DNA of 64,000 nt from JBCCCJ01 sp039029315 (GTDB taxonomy: Bacteria > Bacteroidota > Bacteroidia > J057): the NCBI GenBank assembly GCA_039029315.1, contig JBCCGK010000025.1, forward strand, positions 1-64,000, read 5' to 3'. Of the stretch, positions 1-7,890 are shown one piece after another. Every line of letters starts with the position of its first letter. The first letter of the stretch is position 1. A model generated the notes under the pieces. The model was not told where the DNA came from. It worked only from the letters and a program-made list of their open reading frames with translations, and ran no database searches. The translations under genes were made by a program, and so were the position numbers.

Positions 1-193
1 ATCCTATACATCCACCAAAATCGACAGCAGCCACAGCGTTTGTGCCTCAACCTCAAACCTTTACACAAACAAATCCTCCAACTCCTAGGGCCTACTTTCC
101 AAAAAATATATCTTGACACTTCTTAGGGTCGGAAAGTGGGTTGTTAGATTCGCAAATAGCTCATACTCCTTCTTCCTCAGAAAAGGAATTGAG

Positions 194-228
194 ACTCGAA
201 TGTACTGATTCTTGCAAAATATTCGAGT
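194..228 (-). terminator. Possible hairpin terminator after the M15-like gene
   Basis: The arms ACTCGAAT (194-201) and ATTCGAGT (221-228) are perfect 8-base complements around a 19-base loop. The hairpin lies about 20 bases past the stop codon of the minus-strand gene ending at 250. On the minus strand it is followed by a moderately T-rich run (TTCCTTTTC). A rho-independent terminator is the simplest reading, but the T tract is weak. The rest of positions 1-249 shows no convincing gene. Confidence 0.35.
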
Positions 229-249
229 ATTCTATCTCACATGAACCGC

Positions 250-2448
250 TTATTCTGGCAATGACTCATGCTGGCCCCCGCTCATAGCTTTCGAAGAAGT
301 TTCGGCAGGTCCATCAGCTGATGTCGTGCTCTTAGGGGCTTGAGCTTTGGGTAGGACGGGCTCATCTTTGAGTTCAAAGTGATGCATATCATGATTGGCT
401 ACTCCGAGCCATTTGAGATTGCCTCCTTCTGGACTTACCAGTGCTGTGATGAGTTTCGTATTGAGATTGGTCACCCCTTGAGCCGCGATGTTGTGTTTTT
501 GGGTACCAGCACCGACTTTGTTCCCTTCACTGTTTCGTGATTTTGCCAACGTTACAAAGGATTCTGTGAGCGTATAGGCAAGATTTTTTGATCCTTTGGT
601 CGCTCGGTTTTTTTCGATTTGTTCCCGGATTTTTCCGAGGACTCTTGTAGAAATTTTTTGTCGATCTCCTTCAGACAATTTCTTGAGTTTTCTGACCAAT
701 GTCTTGGTAAGCCTAAATTTTCGCTGACTCTTGGGAACTTTAGCCCTCTCTGCTTGTTGGATTTGCGTTCGGATGAGTTCCGCAATCTGATTCAATGCCC
801 CAACACTGCTCAATTTTGGTCTACTGGCCTTCCCTAAGAATAAGAAAGTCAATTCATTGACGATAATCGGATCCTGCATCGCGAAACTGACCTCTCCATC
901 GATGGGGTCAGGGTAGGTTGTTGTATCATAGGCGGGTGCGGCGGTGATATTTTTTCCCAATTCTGCATACAGAAGACCGAAGATAGATCTCTGATATGTT
1001 TGAATTCGTTTATTGATCTCTCTTTTTTTCTTTCGGTTCCTTGTTTTTGCGAGTAATATCTGATCCGCTGCACAATCTTTGGCAAGGGTGAACAGTTCCT
1101 CTTGCTTATCAGGAGGAAGACTGGCTCCTTTTTGTCTCAAGATTTTCTGAAGCTGCGCCTTGAGATTGGCTTCATTCTCAAAAATATGTTTGATCTTGTC
1201 GCTCTTTGCTCGCAATCGATTGGTCGCATCCAGGATGTCCTGTGTGTTTGAGCTGGTTTTGATGGTTGTTTTTGTTTCTTTGTCAAACAAAGGTTCTCCC
1301 AAAACAGAATCAAAGAAGCCGAGGTTTTTCTTGCTTTGGGCGTAGTTCTTATTATTTCCCGGATCGATGTCCACTGCCCACCCAAAACTATGATCACTCA
1401 GTTTGGTAATATTGTTGCGATTCTCTCGAATATTGGTACTCCAATATTTGCCAGTACTGTCCATGATTTCATCTCGCCATCCTTTGTTTTTGATGAGTGT
1501 TTCCGCATTTGTAAAGGCCGTTTTGAGATCTGGGTGAACTTGCGTACCCGTTCCTCCTACTTTTTTCCCACCTACCAAAAAATCAGCTTTGACCAGTGAG
1601 CCATAATACTGGTTCACCATTTTGATGGTTTCTTCTACATTGTTCACAGACCCAAAACGATTGAGCAATCCCAATCTGCACGCGAAATATCCCTCCAGGC
1701 CTCCTTCAAACAGGCCTCTTACCTTTCCAGAGAAGAGCGCATATTCATCTGAAATGGTCTTCGCCTGAATCCCCATTTGTGGCTGGATGTAGGAAGATTC
1801 TATGTCAGTCAACAAAAGCGGGACAAGCGCGGCTTTCAATTCCCTCCTATTCGCTTTTGTTTGCTTATTGGATCTGGTTTTCAGGCCCTTCAATAAGGAG
1901 ATAATTTCAGCTTTGTAGAAATCTGCAAAAATGACGGATTTTCTTGTCAGCCCAAGTGCCGGCCTGTATTTTTCTTTGAGTTTTCTCACCTTTTTGGAGG
2001 GCGCATCTATATGTGTAAAGATGACATTTCGACAAAGATATTTGAAGATGAGTGGAAATGGTGCGCGTTTTTTTGGTTTGCTCTTTTTCCCATCCGATGA
2101 TTCTGGAGGGGCATTTTCTGCAGCATAAGAATCTGTTGCAAAGGTTTCCAATTCAGGTTTGATGATCGCGGCCAAGCGACCCGCAATATCTGAAATACTT
2201 GGTTTTTCCTCTGGAGCAGCTTGTCGACCATCCAATTGAACCACAGCCTTGGCTGTCGGTGTCTCTTTTTTCAACTGGCTTGATCGTCCCCCGCATACAT
2301 CACAGTCACAATTATGCTGATGAGCTGTCAATTGAAGTAGGGGAGGGCTGATTGAGATACCTTTTGTCTCTTCACGGCGACTCGCTTCACCATTGGAAGA
2401 GGATGTAGGTCTTTTGTTTATTCCATGATGTATCGAATGATTACCCAT
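250..2448 (-). CDS. M15-peptidase-like protein with a long insertion and injection-system-like leader
   Basis: This predicts a 732-residue protein with no signal peptide. The start at 2448 is chosen over an in-frame start at 2592 because a promoter-like element lies at 2509-2538, inside the longer reading. Residues 353-360 read HSFGWAVD, the H-x6-D zinc-binding motif of M15 (VanY / L-Ala-D-Glu) peptidases. Residues 686-693 read HDMHHFEL, like the family's C-terminal His-Phe-Glu motif. These motifs are normally some 50-60 residues apart; here about 320 residues separate them, much of it Lys/Arg-rich and helical-looking. The N-terminus has a Cys cluster (C47, C49, C52) and two short stretches, SPPLLQLTA and AVVQLDG, that resemble leaders of proteins found with extracellular contractile injection systems. 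That link is inference. A cell-wall amidase or effector role is plausible; the fold call is fairly firm, the function is not. Confidence 0.6.
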   Translation of the reverse strand: MGNHSIHHGINKRPTSSSNGEASRREETKGISISPPLLQLTAHQHNCDCDVCGGRSSQLKKETPTAKAVVQLDGRQAAPEEKPSISDIAGRLAAIIKPELETFATDSYAAENAPPESSDGKKSKPKKRAPFPLIFKYLCRNVIFTHIDAPSKKVRKLKEKYRPALGLTRKSVIFADFYKAEIISLLKGLKTRSNKQTKANRRELKAALVPLLLTDIESSYIQPQMGIQAKTISDEYALFSGKVRGLFEGGLEGYFACRLGLLNRFGSVNNVEETIKMVNQYYGSLVKADFLVGGKKVGGTGTQVHPDLKTAFTNAETLIKNKGWRDEIMDSTGKYWSTNIRENRNNITKLSDHSFGWAVDIDPGNNKNYAQSKKNLGFFDSVLGEPLFDKETKTTIKTSSNTQDILDATNRLRAKSDKIKHIFENEANLKAQLQKILRQKGASLPPDKQEELFTLAKDCAADQILLAKTRNRKKKREINKRIQTYQRSIFGLLYAELGKNITAAPAYDTTTYPDPIDGEVSFAMQDPIIVNELTFLFLGKASRPKLSSVGALNQIAELIRTQIQQAERAKVPKSQRKFRLTKTLVRKLKKLSEGDRQKISTRVLGKIREQIEKNRATKGSKNLAYTLTESFVTLAKSRNSEGNKVGAGTQKHNIAAQGVTNLNTKLITALVSPEGGNLKWLGVANHDMHHFELKDEPVLPKAQAPKSTTSADGPAETSSKAMSGGQHESLPE

Positions 2449-2508
2449 TATTATGTATGCAAAATGGATAGTAGAGAAAAACAAGGTATGAAAATAATGG
2501 GGGTGCGA

Positions 2509-2538
2509 CAAATGTAAGACTGAATATAATGTTGCTAA
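2509..2538 (-). promoter_or_regulatory. Bacteroidota-type promoter for the M15-like gene
   Basis: On the minus strand TACATTTG (2509-2516) matches the TAnnTTTG -7 element. A degenerate -33 region (TGTTAG) lies about 18-19 bases upstream. It would give a transcript starting near 2503 with a leader of about 55 bases before the ATG at 2448, which supports the shorter start of that gene. Confidence 0.45.
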
Positions 2539-2650
2539 CACCTGAGCCGGATTTGAGCTTTCCATGATAGGATTACCTACATACTTTGTCAATTTCCCAT
2601 GTCACACTGACTCCTGAGCAGCGAATCAAGAAACTCCTGATTTTCCTGCA

Positions 2651-3805
2651 TCACCGATCCTCATAGTGAATCCAGTTATTGATTTGTTCGCAGAGTGGAT
2701 CAAGGTTCGCAAGATTTCGATTACACATAATCACCACTCCATTTCCATTGTAAAGATGGGCATACATCTGGCAAGTATAGCCCCAATTAGCACCTTTGTG
2801 ACGAATAGAGCAGGTTTGTGTATTGTCTTCATCGATGTACAAGCCAAAACCCAATCCATAATGAGAGACTTCTCCATTGCTCAAAACCTGAAGCTCTGTC
2901 ATTTCCTTCATCAAGGGAATAGGCCATAATGACTCTGCTGTTTGCCCGTGGAAGGAGGTCTGAATTTCGATCAGATAATGGGCCAGGTCGGAGGCAGTTG
3001 TCCATAAGCCCGCTGCTGCCAATTGGGGATAGACATAATATTGGGAGGTGAGGAGTTTGCCATTTTTTTTGTGTCCAAATGCAATGTTCTTCTCCTCTTC
3101 CTCAGTGAGTTCCGCGCTGAAGAAACTCGAATTCATCCCACATTCCTGAAATAGATTTTGCTGGAACTGACTCTGAAATTTTTCCCCTTCCAGATCAATG
3201 AGGGCCTGTTGCAAAACACAATAGCCACCACCAGAATATTTCATTTGTGCGCCGGGTTTATATTTAATTGTTGTCTTCTTCTCCCAGGGATGGGTCTTTT
3301 TCCCTCTCAAAAATTCCCCTAGATCTGGAATGCGTTTTTTCGTATGCCGATAGCCAAGAAATCCACTTCCATTGACTCCAGCTGTATGACTAAGCAGTTG
3401 CCTGATTGTGGGATTCAAGTTGGGTTGTTGTTTATAAGGAGCCAATTGAAAACTTGTCAAATAGTGTCTGACGGTTGAATCCAGAGACATTTTGCCTTGG
3501 TCTACATATCGCAGGACTAGTCCGGCAGTGACACTTTTGCTGATGGAGGCCGCCTGGAAAATGGTATGCTTGCTAACTGCTTCTTCGGTTCCTTTCGCCT
3601 TGATGCCAAAGCCTTTCGTATAAGAGAGTTGGCGATCCTGAATGATGGCAATGCTCAATCCTGGAATCCGTTCTTGCTGCATAAAGTCCAGAATAAAGAT
3701 TTCGTTTTCTGAACTGATTTGGGAAGAGGCAGAAATGCAAAGGAATAACAGGCCAGTCAAAAGGAATGCGGGCTGTGCTTGTGACAATCTTGGTTTCCAA
3801 TCCAT
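2651..3805 (-). CDS. Serine beta-lactamase-like (class C / family S12) hydrolase
   Basis: This is a 384-residue protein with a signal peptide (about residues 1-29, ending near SASSQ), so it is exported. The S12 triad motifs are in order: SISK at 87-90 (nucleophile Ser87, Lys90), YSG at 190-192 in place of YxN, and HKG at 336-338 in place of KTG. The length fits stand-alone esterase, peptidase or transferase members of this family. Such enzymes act on D-amino-acid peptides, esters or lactones; the substrate cannot be read from sequence, and true beta-lactamase activity is unlikely to be its main role. It stands alone between the M15-like gene and the ATPase, all on the minus strand, with 178 bases upstream in which no consensus promoter was recognised. 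Confidence 0.85.
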   Translation of the reverse strand: MDWKPRLSQAQPAFLLTGLLFLCISASSQISSENEIFILDFMQQERIPGLSIAIIQDRQLSYTKGFGIKAKGTEEAVSKHTIFQAASISKSVTAGLVLRYVDQGKMSLDSTVRHYLTSFQLAPYKQQPNLNPTIRQLLSHTAGVNGSGFLGYRHTKKRIPDLGEFLRGKKTHPWEKKTTIKYKPGAQMKYSGGGYCVLQQALIDLEGEKFQSQFQQNLFQECGMNSSFFSAELTEEEEKNIAFGHKKNGKLLTSQYYVYPQLAAAGLWTTASDLAHYLIEIQTSFHGQTAESLWPIPLMKEMTELQVLSNGEVSHYGLGFGLYIDEDNTQTCSIRHKGANWGYTCQMYAHLYNGNGVVIMCNRNLANLDPLCEQINNWIHYEDR

Positions 3806-3983
3806 ATCAAGGATGATTTAGGGTGTGAAGAAAAATAAAAATGAACACGCAATCTTTCAATCCTTGATTTGTTTGGCAGTCAGACAAGATCGGGATAGTC
3901 TGAATGCTTTCTTAGGTAGAAGACTGGTTGGTGGAAAAAAGGCTGCAAGCGGAGTGGATTGGGATGTTATTCTCTCAGGTTCA

Positions 3984-5408
3984 TTACTCAAATAAGACCT
4001 CCATCTCCAAATCATTCTGCACCAAATTCATCGCATAGGCATTAGGAAGCAAACCGTAAGTCGTAATCATGCTTAGGAAAACCGCCTTCTTCGTACCACT
4101 TTCCTCACGGAAGGTCCGAACCTTGTGTTGAAGCTGCTCAGCATAAGACTTTGTTATGTTATATCGGTCCTGAGAAAATTTCATTTCACAGAGATTGATG
4201 ACATGATCTCGCCGATCAATGACTAGGTCCACCTGAGTCCCTTTTGAGGAATGAGAACTTCGCCAGGATGAGCTCGTACTTACGACACCAGAAATTCCCA
4301 ATGCTTGTTTGATTTGTGTGAGATGATAGAGGCAAACTTGTTCAAAGGCATATCCACTCCAGGCTCGATAACTTGGACTCTCAATGGCATTGATCCAGTT
4401 ATTGACATCATACGGATTGGAATCTTCAATGAATTTCAAATAGAATAGAGTATAGAAATCAATGAGCTGATAGAGACTTTGCCGTTTTTTCTTCTGAAAG
4501 GGTTGATATTTTCTGATAAATCCACTTTTCTCCAACTCATCCAATAATTGGGTAATCCGTCCTCCTTTTGACATGCCTGTAAGAGCGATGATCTCATCCC
4601 GGCTCAAGCCTTTGGTTTTGCTGGCAATGGCACGAACAATCGCAATATGACGATCTGATTTGGAAAACAAGGCTCGATACAAATTGTCAAACTCTGTTCG
4701 AAGAAGTCCATCTTCTGAAAAGCAAATACGCTCAATATTTTGCATGGCACTATATTCTGGCAGAACTGATTCCAAATAAAAAGGAATTCCCCCCATGACC
4801 ATGTATAGCTGAACCACTTGATAGCGATCAATTGCCTTGTTCTTGACTGTTAGTAAAGCTTCTGCCTCTTTCAGATCAAAAGGTTCAAGTCGAATCCTTT
4901 CGGTCACCCGATTATGGAGTCCTCCTTTATGGTTGATCAATTGATTGATCATCCAGGAAGCTGTCGAGCCACAAACGATGAGGACAATGTCTGTTCTTCC
5001 TGCAGCCCAACTATTCCAAAAATGCTCAAGAGATTGGATAAAATCTGATTTGGGGGCATCAAACCAGGGAAGTTCATCCAGAAATATTATTTTTCGAGGA
5101 TCAGGAGAGGATTCCAGAAAATCAATCAATTGCTGAAAGGCTGTAAACCAGTTGTTTGGAATCTCTCGCTTACCTTCGCTCTCATCATATCTCTCAAGCT
5201 TGCTATGAAAGTTAAGCAGTTGCCGGTTTGTAGTCGTATTCGCAATGGCAGTCAATTGAAACGTGAATTGATTTGCAAACACCTCTCTGATCAACATGGT
5301 TTTGCCAACCCGTCGCCTTCCATATATAGCGACAAACTCAGATCGATCGCTGTTTATGATTCGCCCAAGGATCTTTTGTTCTCTTTTTCTTCCAATAAAT
5401 GCTGGCAT
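3984..5408 (-). CDS. DUF234-type AAA ATPase with winged helix and PD-(D/E)XK-like tail
   Basis: This 474-residue protein belongs to the archaeal-type ATPase family common in Bacteroidota. Walker A is GRRRVGKT (30-37) and Walker B is IIFLDE with D111-E112. A winged-helix region lies at about 250-300 (DEIIALTGMSKGGRITQLLD). The C-terminal DUF234 part has D394 and E408-M-K410 in the order of a PD-(D/E)XK nuclease core. It is predicted cytoplasmic. Physiological roles for this family are poorly known; DNA-associated or toxin-antitoxin/defence roles have been suggested, and nothing here decides. Two 36-bp palindromes lie just upstream (5421-5508), probably its own operators. Family assignment is firm, function open. 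Confidence 0.85.
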   Translation of the reverse strand: MPAFIGRKREQKILGRIINSDRSEFVAIYGRRRVGKTMLIREVFANQFTFQLTAIANTTTNRQLLNFHSKLERYDESEGKREIPNNWFTAFQQLIDFLESSPDPRKIIFLDELPWFDAPKSDFIQSLEHFWNSWAAGRTDIVLIVCGSTASWMINQLINHKGGLHNRVTERIRLEPFDLKEAEALLTVKNKAIDRYQVVQLYMVMGGIPFYLESVLPEYSAMQNIERICFSEDGLLRTEFDNLYRALFSKSDRHIAIVRAIASKTKGLSRDEIIALTGMSKGGRITQLLDELEKSGFIRKYQPFQKKKRQSLYQLIDFYTLFYLKFIEDSNPYDVNNWINAIESPSYRAWSGYAFEQVCLYHLTQIKQALGISGVVSTSSSWRSSHSSKGTQVDLVIDRRDHVINLCEMKFSQDRYNITKSYAEQLQHKVRTFREESGTKKAVFLSMITTYGLLPNAYAMNLVQNDLEMEVLFE

Positions 5409-5420
5409 AGCTTATATAAC

Positions 5421-5508
5421 TGGCCCTATCTATACAATTTTACACAGATAGGGCCAAATAAGCAATTATTTTTGGCCCTATCTATGTGTTTTTGTTTACT
5501 TAGGGCCA
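5421..5508. repeat. Two 36-bp palindromes upstream of the ATPase gene
   Basis: Unit 1 (5421-5456) has arms TGGCCCTATCT and AGATAGGGCCA, a perfect 11-base inverted repeat. Unit 2 (5473-5508) starts with the same arm and ends in TAGGGCCA; extended by two bases on each side its arms TTTGGCCCTA/TAGGGCCAAA match perfectly over 10 bases. Both units are exactly 36 bp and their period is 52 bp, about five helical turns. They occupy the predicted 5' leader of the ATPase gene, so they could be operators bound by a dimer on one DNA face, or RNA hairpins. Confidence 0.75.
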
Positions 5509-5514
5509 AAGATA
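5507..5514 (-). promoter_or_regulatory. Candidate -7 element for the ATPase gene
   Basis: On the minus strand TATCTTTG matches TAnnTTTG. It abuts the outer arm of palindrome unit 2, placing the transcription start within the palindrome. A clear -33 TTG was not found at the usual distance, so support is partial. Confidence 0.35.
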
Positions 5515-5552
5515 TTTTAGATTATATTGGAAACTGCCTCCATCTTGGAGGC

Positions 5553-5963
5553 TCAGGTTTCCTCACTGCAAACATTTACAAATATTGTGTTTCCTATTTC
5601 TTCTTTTTGACCGCCGTATTTGTGGACATGCCCAAACAAGTGGAAAGCCGGGTTTGTCGTACGAATAAATTCCAGGAGATATTTGCACCCAATTCCTTTA
5701 TCAAACATTGAAAATGCTGGCCCATGTGTCAATAAAATATCTAGCTCCTTTGGGATTTTGCTTGGCGTAGAATGAAGCCAGGGGCTAGCTTCCAAAGCAT
5801 GAAAATGAATCTTCCCTATCCTACACCCAGAATCCGGTAGATAAATAATATTCCTCGGGATTTTGCGAATCCCTTCTAGCGGCTCAAGATCAAAAATCAA
5901 ATCATGGTTTCCTGCTACAAAGATCTTTTTCTTAGTTTGACTTTGGCCAAAATGGGAATTCAA
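5553..5963 (-). pseudogene. Metallophosphoesterase remnant lacking its N-terminus
   Basis: The 136-codon frame contains the middle and end of a calcineurin-like phosphoesterase: KIFVAGNHD (the GNHD metal motif), DILLTHGPA, and HLFGHVHKYGG (the GHxH motif). Family members begin with a DTHG-type motif and a GD motif about 60 residues earlier; neither is present, and upstream sequence (5964-6300) holds only repeats. The C-terminus also stops right after the FVNV strand (FVNVCSEET), earlier than usual. The loss of the first metal-binding motifs implies a non-functional gene. A 6-bp stem (GCCTCC/GGAGGC, 5535-5551) lies just past its stop. Alternative: a repaired start further upstream by frameshift, not seen. 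Confidence 0.7.
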
Positions 5964-6010
5964 ATTTCTTTACCGTACACTTTTACCTGTTTAGGCGAGT
6001 TGGCCCCCAA

Positions 6011-6106
6011 AATTCGGCAGCGCACCAGACCATCCGATCGGTAAACTGGGGCGGCTTAGAGGAGTTGGGCTTAGAATTTTGGCAGCGCACCGGACCATCC
6101 GATTGG
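6011..6106. repeat. Imperfect direct repeat of about 31 bp
   Basis: Copies at 6011-6041 and 6075-6106 share GGCAGCGCACC, then one variable base, GACCATCCGAT and GG with few differences; they are spaced 64 bases apart. They lie in the 427-base gene-free stretch 5964-6390, upstream of the metallophosphoesterase remnant. No gene was recognised in this stretch; it holds these repeats and the palindrome at 6117. Confidence 0.6.
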
Positions 6107-6116
6107 CGGTTTTTAC

Positions 6117-6142
6117 GCAACTTTTTGCCGCCAAAAAGTTGC
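6117..6142. repeat. 26-bp palindrome
   Basis: Arms GCAACTTTTT (6117-6126) and AAAAAGTTGC (6133-6142) are perfect complements around GCCGCC. It directly follows the second copy of the direct repeat, so the two may form one repeated intergenic element. It is too GC-poor at the base and has no flanking gene end to be called a terminator. Confidence 0.65.
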
Positions 6143-6390
6143 AAAGAAATCTAAAAACAAAAGAAAATAAAAAGCGTACAGTTGTGAATAAATTTTCAAT
6201 GAGAATGAATCAACATCACCCAAAAACAGCAAAGTTCATTCATTCAAAAAGACGGTTTCCAGAGAATATGGGAGGATTTTTTTCCTATAAAAAATGGACA
6301 AAGTCAAACTAAGTTAGAAAAAATGAGTTGCCATAAACTTTAATCCTCATCCAGGTATCTATCTATAAAAACCCAGTGAAGATTTCCTTC

Positions 6391-7872
6391 CTAAAAATAC
6401 GGCCCCTCCTCTTCTAGAAACTCAGTCTTCGGCATATGATGACGCATCGCCTCGATCGTCCGAGGGCTGGTCTCTGTATCGAAGAGATACACCCTTTCCA
6501 GACTCTCGCTACCGAGCAGATAGATCAATCCTGTTTCATCTACAGAATTGACAGAGAGGTTGAGCAATGTGAGCTGGGGGAGTTCTATGAGGTAGGCCAA
6601 ACCTTCTCCTTTGATGCAGGTTTTTTGGAGGAAGAGTTCTCGTAATTCTGTCATCTGACTAATATGAAAGAGGCCATCATCAGAGATCTCGGCAGAAGGG
6701 AGAGACAGCTTGGAAATGAGATGAGAATAGGGGAGGAGTTCGAGTAAAGCTGCATCTCCCACTTGTTTGGGAGGGATTTGCATGGAGATCGCGAAATGCG
6801 ATGAATCCATGTCTTCGTCTAGCGTAAGCAATAAGCCCAGATCCTCGCAGACTTCCTGTAAGTCAGGAGCAGACTCCAGCAGGGCTTGTCGTTGGGCGAG
6901 TTGGTCTCTTTGTTTCTCTGCGAATTGCGGAATTACCTCATCCAGCCAGGGATGAAGGCTGTCTTCCAGGCAGAGATCTGCCAACACCAAAGAATCTGAA
7001 GCGCCATTCTCAATCCAGGCGGCTAACAAGTTCAACACCGCACTATCTGGTTGCGGTTTATTCGAGGGAGGCATATGTCCATCTTCCGAAAGAGGCGAAA
7101 CCATACGCTGAAATAACTCACTCTGCTCATGCTCAAAAGCCGTGAGCATCGCCTTTTTGCTTTTGCCCCCTTCCATCATTTCCTCAAAGGAGGTCAACAG
7201 CAGCCCTCCCTTGGTTTTGTTTTGATTGTGGCAGGATTGGCAATTTTGCTGAAAGACTGGTAGTACCAGATCATCAAAGACCAGGAGATCCTCTCTGGCC
7301 TTTTGTTCAATCGGAGCAGGAGGTCGCAGATCCGGCATCCAACTGCTCAGATAGCCTTCTCCGTGGGTGAGTGTTCCGCCGAGGTGGCCAGTATAAACGA
7401 GCAAAAGATTCGCTCCAATCAGCAGGCCGATATACATAGATTTCCAGAGACTGCCAGAATCTGTGCTGGCTTTCCCATTTGCCAAATAGGTTGCCAATAG
7501 AAGTATGCTCAGAAAGACAGCCCCCCAAAAGTGCTGACGCACCATCTCTCCGCCATATTCTCCAGAGCGATAGAGAAAGAACCCTGCCAATACAGCGAAC
7601 AAACTGCTCAACACTCCCAAGCCCAAAACAATCTTCATTCCTTTGACAGAAATAGAATCGGGCCACTTCCAGTTGATCGCCTCCAGGCCCAAAGCCAATG
7701 CTACGATCCCAATCGGGAAATGCACCACAAGTGGATGCAGGCGTCCCACCAACTCACCCAGACCTGTCTGTGGGGAGTCTGAGAGTTGCACAAATGGAAG
7801 CAAAAGTAATATCCCTGCTATTCCCACTCCTATGAGCGAGCTCTTTCTGGATCTTGAGGTCTCTGTATTCAA
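6391..7872 (-). CDS. DUF2231 / cytochrome c / leucine-rich repeat membrane protein
   Basis: This is a 493-residue protein in three parts. Residues about 14-170 form a DUF2231-like membrane domain with several helices and the LHPLVVHFPIG motif. Residues about 200-290 are a planctomycete-type cytochrome c domain with one heme site, C211-QS-C214-H215, and a likely distal Met in GHMPPSNKP. Residues about 385-480 contain leucine-rich repeat-like units (ELFLQ, LTLLNLS, LERVYLF). It is the last gene of the three-gene operon starting at 11237, 18 bases after the DUF1552 gene. The likely place is the cytoplasmic membrane with heme and repeats facing the periplasm. A redox or sensing role is inferred; the biochemical function of such fusions is unknown. 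Confidence 0.8.
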   Translation of the reverse strand: MNTETSRSRKSSLIGVGIAGILLLLPFVQLSDSPQTGLGELVGRLHPLVVHFPIGIVALALGLEAINWKWPDSISVKGMKIVLGLGVLSSLFAVLAGFFLYRSGEYGGEMVRQHFWGAVFLSILLLATYLANGKASTDSGSLWKSMYIGLLIGANLLLVYTGHLGGTLTHGEGYLSSWMPDLRPPAPIEQKAREDLLVFDDLVLPVFQQNCQSCHNQNKTKGGLLLTSFEEMMEGGKSKKAMLTAFEHEQSELFQRMVSPLSEDGHMPPSNKPQPDSAVLNLLAAWIENGASDSLVLADLCLEDSLHPWLDEVIPQFAEKQRDQLAQRQALLESAPDLQEVCEDLGLLLTLDEDMDSSHFAISMQIPPKQVGDAALLELLPYSHLISKLSLPSAEISDDGLFHISQMTELRELFLQKTCIKGEGLAYLIELPQLTLLNLSVNSVDETGLIYLLGSESLERVYLFDTETSPRTIEAMRHHMPKTEFLEEEGPYF

Positions 7873-7890
7873 ATTCCTATGTCATTAGTG

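Noticed and set aside
3..116. Plus-strand frame of 37 codons open from the window edge, rich in Pro and Thr, ending in TGA
   Set aside because: It could be the end of a gene outside the window, but no motif or sorting domain is visible and it is too short to support.
5130..5711. 193-codon plus-strand frame across the ATPase start and the palindromes
   Set aside because: It is antisense to the clearly coding ATPase and phosphoesterase remnant, and its translation shows no domain.
6079..6312. 77-codon plus-strand frame through the 26-bp palindrome
   Set aside because: The frame is produced by repeat sequence and is low-complexity basic at the end; not a supported gene.
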